A DNA stretch of 36,437 nucleotides from Rhizobiaceae bacterium. Lineage in GTDB: Bacteria; Pseudomonadota; Alphaproteobacteria; Rhizobiales; Rhizobiaceae. The notes under the pieces are model-generated. The model was given only the letters and a program-made list of their open reading frames with translations, was not told where the DNA came from and ran no database searches. Below are positions 33,240-36,437 of this stretch, piece by piece. A program made the translations under genes and the position numbers. The stretch spans positions 1 through 36,437 of the forward strand of contig JARGOF010000053.1 of the NCBI GenBank assembly GCA_029212415.1. Direction: 5' to 3'. Each line of letters starts with the position of its first letter. Position 1 is the first letter of the stretch.

Positions 33240-33356
33240 ATGACTGCTATTCCTGACACGATCAGGGGGCCTGTGGTGCGCACCCAACATCCGCTTGTTG
33301 TTTCGATAACGCAATCTCGGGAGCACCATCATGGCGCAATATCTGCTCGGCATTGA
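33240..33356 (+). CDS. Possible 38-residue leader ORF overlapping the kinase start
   Basis: ATG at 33240 has a strong GGGAGGG ribosome site five bases upstream. The frame runs 38 codons (MTAIPDTIRGPVVRTQHPLV at the start) and stops 26 bases inside the kinase gene. The kinase also has its own ribosome site (GGGAG). It could be a leader peptide, a translational coupling device, or the remnant start of a former gene. No family recognised. Confidence 0.35.
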   Translation: MTAIPDTIRGPVVRTQHPLVVSITQSREHHHGAISARH

Positions 33357-34860
33357 TATTGGATCTCATGAATCCAAAGGCGTTTTGACCGACACGTCCG
33401 GCAAGCTGATTGCGCAGGATGTTCGCAAGCACGAAATGCAACATCCCAAGCCTGGTCATGTAGAACACGACGTTGAGGCCGTATGGTGGGGCGAGTTTGC
33501 CTCATTGTGCAAAAGCCTGGTCGAAATGGCCTCTGTCGATGCCAAGGACGTGGCAGGCGTTGCAGTAAGCGCAGCCTTTGGCATGGTTCCGGTCGACGAG
33601 AACTGCACGCCCCTTCGGGCGGGCGGCATCATGTATGGTGTGGACACACGATCGGTCGCCGAAATCGACGAACTCAACAAGCGGCTCGGAGAAGAGCGCA
33701 TCCTGCAGCGTTGCGGCAATCCGCTCTCGACCCAGCAGATGGGCACCAAGGTACTCTGGCTGAAAAACAACGAGCCGGACATCTTTGCCGCCGCACACAT
33801 GTTTCTCCCCTCCTCCAGTTTCATTGTCGCGCGGTTGACCGGCGCCTTTGTCATCGACCATCTGCATGCCGGATTTTTCGGTCCTCTCTATGACCTGCAG
33901 CAACAGTGTTGGGGTGAGGATCTGTGCGAGGGTATCGTCGAGATCGATCGCCTGCCGAAAATAATGTGGGCCAGCGAGATCGCCGGCACCGTTACCCAGA
34001 AGGCAGCAGCAGAAACCGGCCTCGCCGTCGGCACACCCGTGACGGTTGGCACGTCTGATGTTGCAGCCGAAGCATTGAGCATCGGCGTCACGTCACCGGG
34101 CGAGACAATGATGATGTATGGCTCCACCGCCTGGATAACCCTGCTGGTCGAGGAACCCGTGCTTCACAAGGACCTCTGGGCATCTCCTTTCGTTTTTCCT
34201 GGCGTTTTCTGCCTGCATGGCGGAACCGCCACCAGTGGTTCGATGACCCGATGGATGCGGGACAACATCGCCAGCGAGATGGTATCAGCTGAAGGCGAGG
34301 GGCAACCGGAAGCCTATACGCGGCTGACCGAATTGGCAGAACAGGCGCCTCCCGGTGCGGGCGGGCTCGTTGTGCTGCCCTATTTCTCCGGTGAGCGAAG
34401 CCCGATCAACGACCCCTATGCCAAAGGCATGATTTTCGGTCTGCAGTTGCATCACGACCGTTCGCATCTGTATCGCGCAGCACTCGAAGGCGTTGGCTAT
34501 TCGATAAACCACACGCTGCAGGTGATGCGTGAAGCCGGCGCCGATCCCAAGTTGATGTCAGCGGTTGGCGGCGGCACCAAGAGCAAAATCTGGCTGCAGT
34601 CGGTCTCCGACATTACCGGCGTGCCGCAGGAAGTACCGATGGTGACGCTCGGTGCCTCCTACGGCAATGCCTTCCTGGCTGGCTGCGCAGCAGGACTGAT
34701 TGAATCGCCCGAGAAAATCCGCGATTGGGTCGCTGTCCGCGAACGCATATCGCCCAATGGGCAAAACGCAGATGTCTACGCCGGGCTGATGGATATCTAT
34801 CTCAAACTCTATGAACGCAATGCCGACCTCATGCACAGGGTGGACAATCCCGCCCGATAA
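33331..34860 (+). CDS. FGGY-family carbohydrate kinase (xylulokinase-like)
   Basis: 509 residues from ATG 33331, with GGGAG seven bases upstream. N-terminal phosphate loop GIDIGSHESKGVLTD. Mid-protein GTSDVAAEALSIG, whose Asp is the likely catalytic base. Then MMMYGSTAWI, HGGTATSGSMTRWM, LPYFSGERSP and the C-terminal FGGY signature VGGGTKSKIWLQSVSDITG. Lengths and motifs fit the xylulose/ribulose kinase branch. Phosphorylates a ketose or polyol in the cytoplasm. Followed by the isomerase gene after 69 bases. Confidence 0.9.
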   Translation: MAQYLLGIDIGSHESKGVLTDTSGKLIAQDVRKHEMQHPKPGHVEHDVEAVWWGEFASLCKSLVEMASVDAKDVAGVAVSAAFGMVPVDENCTPLRAGGIMYGVDTRSVAEIDELNKRLGEERILQRCGNPLSTQQMGTKVLWLKNNEPDIFAAAHMFLPSSSFIVARLTGAFVIDHLHAGFFGPLYDLQQQCWGEDLCEGIVEIDRLPKIMWASEIAGTVTQKAAAETGLAVGTPVTVGTSDVAAEALSIGVTSPGETMMMYGSTAWITLLVEEPVLHKDLWASPFVFPGVFCLHGGTATSGSMTRWMRDNIASEMVSAEGEGQPEAYTRLTELAEQAPPGAGGLVVLPYFSGERSPINDPYAKGMIFGLQLHHDRSHLYRAALEGVGYSINHTLQVMREAGADPKLMSAVGGGTKSKIWLQSVSDITGVPQEVPMVTLGASYGNAFLAGCAAGLIESPEKIRDWVAVRERISPNGQNADVYAGLMDIYLKLYERNADLMHRVDNPAR

Positions 34861-34929
34861 CCAATGTGGCCAATCTGCGTCGCCGAAAATCGTATCGCAA
34901 GCACAAACGAAATGAAGAGGAAACAGGAT

Positions 34930-35835
34930 ATGAAACTGGCCAAAACAAGCTTCGGCTCATGGGCTTTCGCCTTCGGCCCCTTTGCGACCAATCCCTACAC
35001 TTTTGAGGAGGTCTTGAAATTCGCCTCCGACAACGGCTTCGACGCCATTGAAATCAACGGCTTCCGGCCGCACCCGCATGCCGACGACCATGATACCGCT
35101 GCCGGCTGGGCACCGCTGAAATCCATGATACGCGATCAGTACGGTCTCGAGATATCAGCCATCGCCGGCGATTTCCGCTGTGCACCGCCCAGTCAGGTTT
35201 CCAAGGACACCTATATGAAGGAGTTCCGCAAAAGCCTCGAGATGTGCAAACATCTTGGCACGTCGATGACAAGGGTTGATACCATTGTGCCGCCAAACGC
35301 CTTGACGTCTGACGAATACAAGGCCCGTTTCGACAATCTGATAGAGAACTGGTCGGCCGCCGCAGATCTCGCGCGCGAATATGATGTGGTCATCACCTGG
35401 GAATTCGAACCGATCCTGTGGATCAACAAGCCCAAGGAAATCATCAGGGTACTCGACACGATCAATCATCCGAACTTCAAAGTCATGTTCGATACAGCCC
35501 ACGCCCACATGATCTCCGTCGTCGGCCAGCATCAGGTTGGGGAGAAGGATACCCATCCAGGCGGCATCATCGGTTTCGCTCAGCAACTTGGCGACCATAT
35601 TGCCCATTGGCATCTCATTGACTGCGTTGAGGACGACCAGCTCGACGATGGCAACTCCATTCATTCGCCCTTCGGCACAGGAGCCATCGATTTTGTCGGC
35701 TTCTTCAGCGCCATGAAAGAACCTCTGGAGAAGGCGCCTTACTGGACCTTCGATTTCTGCTCCTGCCCGACAACGGCAGAAGACGGCAAGGATGCGATCC
35801 CCTTCATCAAGAAAATCGTGGCGCAGGTGGATTGA
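34930..35835 (+). CDS. TIM-barrel sugar isomerase/epimerase (xylose isomerase-like fold)
   Basis: 301 residues from ATG 34930, with GAGG/AGGAT upstream; an in-frame ATG at 34864 is less likely. Family features: FEEVLKFASDNGFDAIEING in strand/helix 1, metal ligands in TWEFEPIL (Glu), MFDTAHAHM (Asp/His) and AHWHLIDC (His), and a final TFDFCSCP. The last ligand position, often Glu or Asp, is Asp in this last motif. Members interconvert aldoses and ketoses or C3 epimers. Together with the downstream and upstream genes it most likely prepares the sugar for the kinase. Substrate unknown. Confidence 0.85.
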   Translation: MKLAKTSFGSWAFAFGPFATNPYTFEEVLKFASDNGFDAIEINGFRPHPHADDHDTAAGWAPLKSMIRDQYGLEISAIAGDFRCAPPSQVSKDTYMKEFRKSLEMCKHLGTSMTRVDTIVPPNALTSDEYKARFDNLIENWSAAADLAREYDVVITWEFEPILWINKPKEIIRVLDTINHPNFKVMFDTAHAHMISVVGQHQVGEKDTHPGGIIGFAQQLGDHIAHWHLIDCVEDDQLDDGNSIHSPFGTGAIDFVGFFSAMKEPLEKAPYWTFDFCSCPTTAEDGKDAIPFIKKIVAQVD

Positions 35836-35837
35836 TC

Positions 35838-36437
35838 ATGCCCTACGTGAAGAATGACGATGTCAACATATACTGGGAAGAACATGGCAAGGGCCCGCCC
35901 CTTGTCATGATCGTCGGCCTCGGCGCCGATATCAGCGTATGGGAAATGCACCTCAACCACTACAAGACCATGTTCCGCTGTATCCTCGTTGAGAACCGCG
36001 GGATCGGCAAGTCCGACAAGCCCCCTGCACCCTACAGCACGCAGGACATGGCAGCGGATGTTGCCGCGGTCATGGACGACGCCGGGGTGGAACAGGCACA
36101 TATTCTGGGTGTGTCGATGGGCGGCGCCATCGCCCAGACCTTTGCCTTGGACTATCCCTCGCGCGTGCAATCGCTGGTCCTGGTCAGCACCTGGGCAAAG
36201 CAGGACAACTACGGCGAAATGATCTGGCGCCACTTCAAATATGTCCGCGCGCATGTGCGTCCCGAACAATGGATGGAGACCCTGCAATTGTGGATCTGGG
36301 CGCCGGCGTCCGTCGAAGCCAATCTCGAAGGTATGCTGGAAGCCCAGAAGGCGACCGCCCTCAACCCCAATCCGCAGCCGCAACACGGCTTCGAAGGACA
36401 ATGCGACGCCAGCATTGCCCATGACAGCAGCAACCGG
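35838..36437 (+). CDS. Alpha/beta hydrolase, 3' end cut by the window
   Basis: 200 codons are visible from ATG 35838 and the frame is open to the right edge. It starts two bases after the isomerase stop. Oxyanion region LVMIVGLGADISVWEM, catalytic serine in the nucleophile elbow LGVSMGGAIAQ, and RGIGKSDKP before it. The catalytic Asp and His lie beyond the visible part or cannot be placed. Could be a lactonase or esterase that opens or deacylates the sugar substrate; this is inference from position. Confidence 0.8.
   Translation, partial: MPYVKNDDVNIYWEEHGKGPPLVMIVGLGADISVWEMHLNHYKTMFRCILVENRGIGKSDKPPAPYSTQDMAADVAAVMDDAGVEQAHILGVSMGGAIAQTFALDYPSRVQSLVLVSTWAKQDNYGEMIWRHFKYVRAHVRPEQWMETLQLWIWAPASVEANLEGMLEAQKATALNPNPQPQHGFEGQCDASIAHDSSNR

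Overview
The window looks like chromosomal DNA of an alphaproteobacterium, most likely of the order Hyphomicrobiales (rhizobia, Brucella and marine relatives). The evidence is an IalB-family protein, a giant glycine-rich autotransporter-like protein with repeated AQS(V/L)GGGGGNGG motifs, several ABC uptake operons, and dense catabolic operons with 4-8 nt start/stop overlaps. This placement is inferred from gene content only. I see no tRNA, rRNA, insertion sequence, phage gene or CRISPR array.

Layout. (1) 1-2581, minus: N-terminal ~860 residues of a Gly-rich repeat protein that runs off the left edge, divergent from an IalB-family membrane-anchored protein (2959-3651). (2) 3821-11869, minus: a seven-gene operon with two aldehyde dehydrogenases flanking a complete HAAT (branched-chain amino acid type) ABC transporter. 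An AraC/PobR-like activator (12024-12923) is divergent from it. The setting suggests uptake and oxidation of an aromatic compound. The LivF-type ATPase has an unusual ~150-residue extension ending in a lysine-rich tail. (3) 13066-16182, plus: an SLC13/DASS anion symporter, a ferric-reductase-like flavocytochrome, and a 36-residue membrane protein overlapping its stop codon. (4) 16188-22139, minus: a P2-type cation ATPase, a 5-formyltetrahydrofolate cyclo-ligase, a Na+/Ca2+ exchanger-family protein, a VIT/CCC1 family protein and a LapA-domain protein. A DUF1003 protein (22415-23137) is divergent.

(5) 23215 to the right edge: a sugar or polyol catabolic locus. A SorC-family regulator (29156-30127) is divergent from a five-gene CUT1-type ABC operon: a Tat-type solute-binding protein, two permeases and two different ATPases. 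Downstream on the plus strand are a split transketolase, a class II aldolase/AraD-like protein, an FGGY kinase, a TIM-barrel sugar isomerase/epimerase and an alpha/beta hydrolase cut by the right edge. Related TCAATAT/TAATATTGA elements lie in front of the transporter operon, the transketolase genes and the kinase genes, which suggests one SorC regulon.

The most interesting points are the asymmetric ATPase pair, the shared operator and the unassigned split-transketolase pathway in region 5; the Lys-tailed LivF fusion; the small membrane protein coupled to the flavocytochrome; and GC-rich hairpins placed directly after both solute-binding protein genes, before their permease genes.
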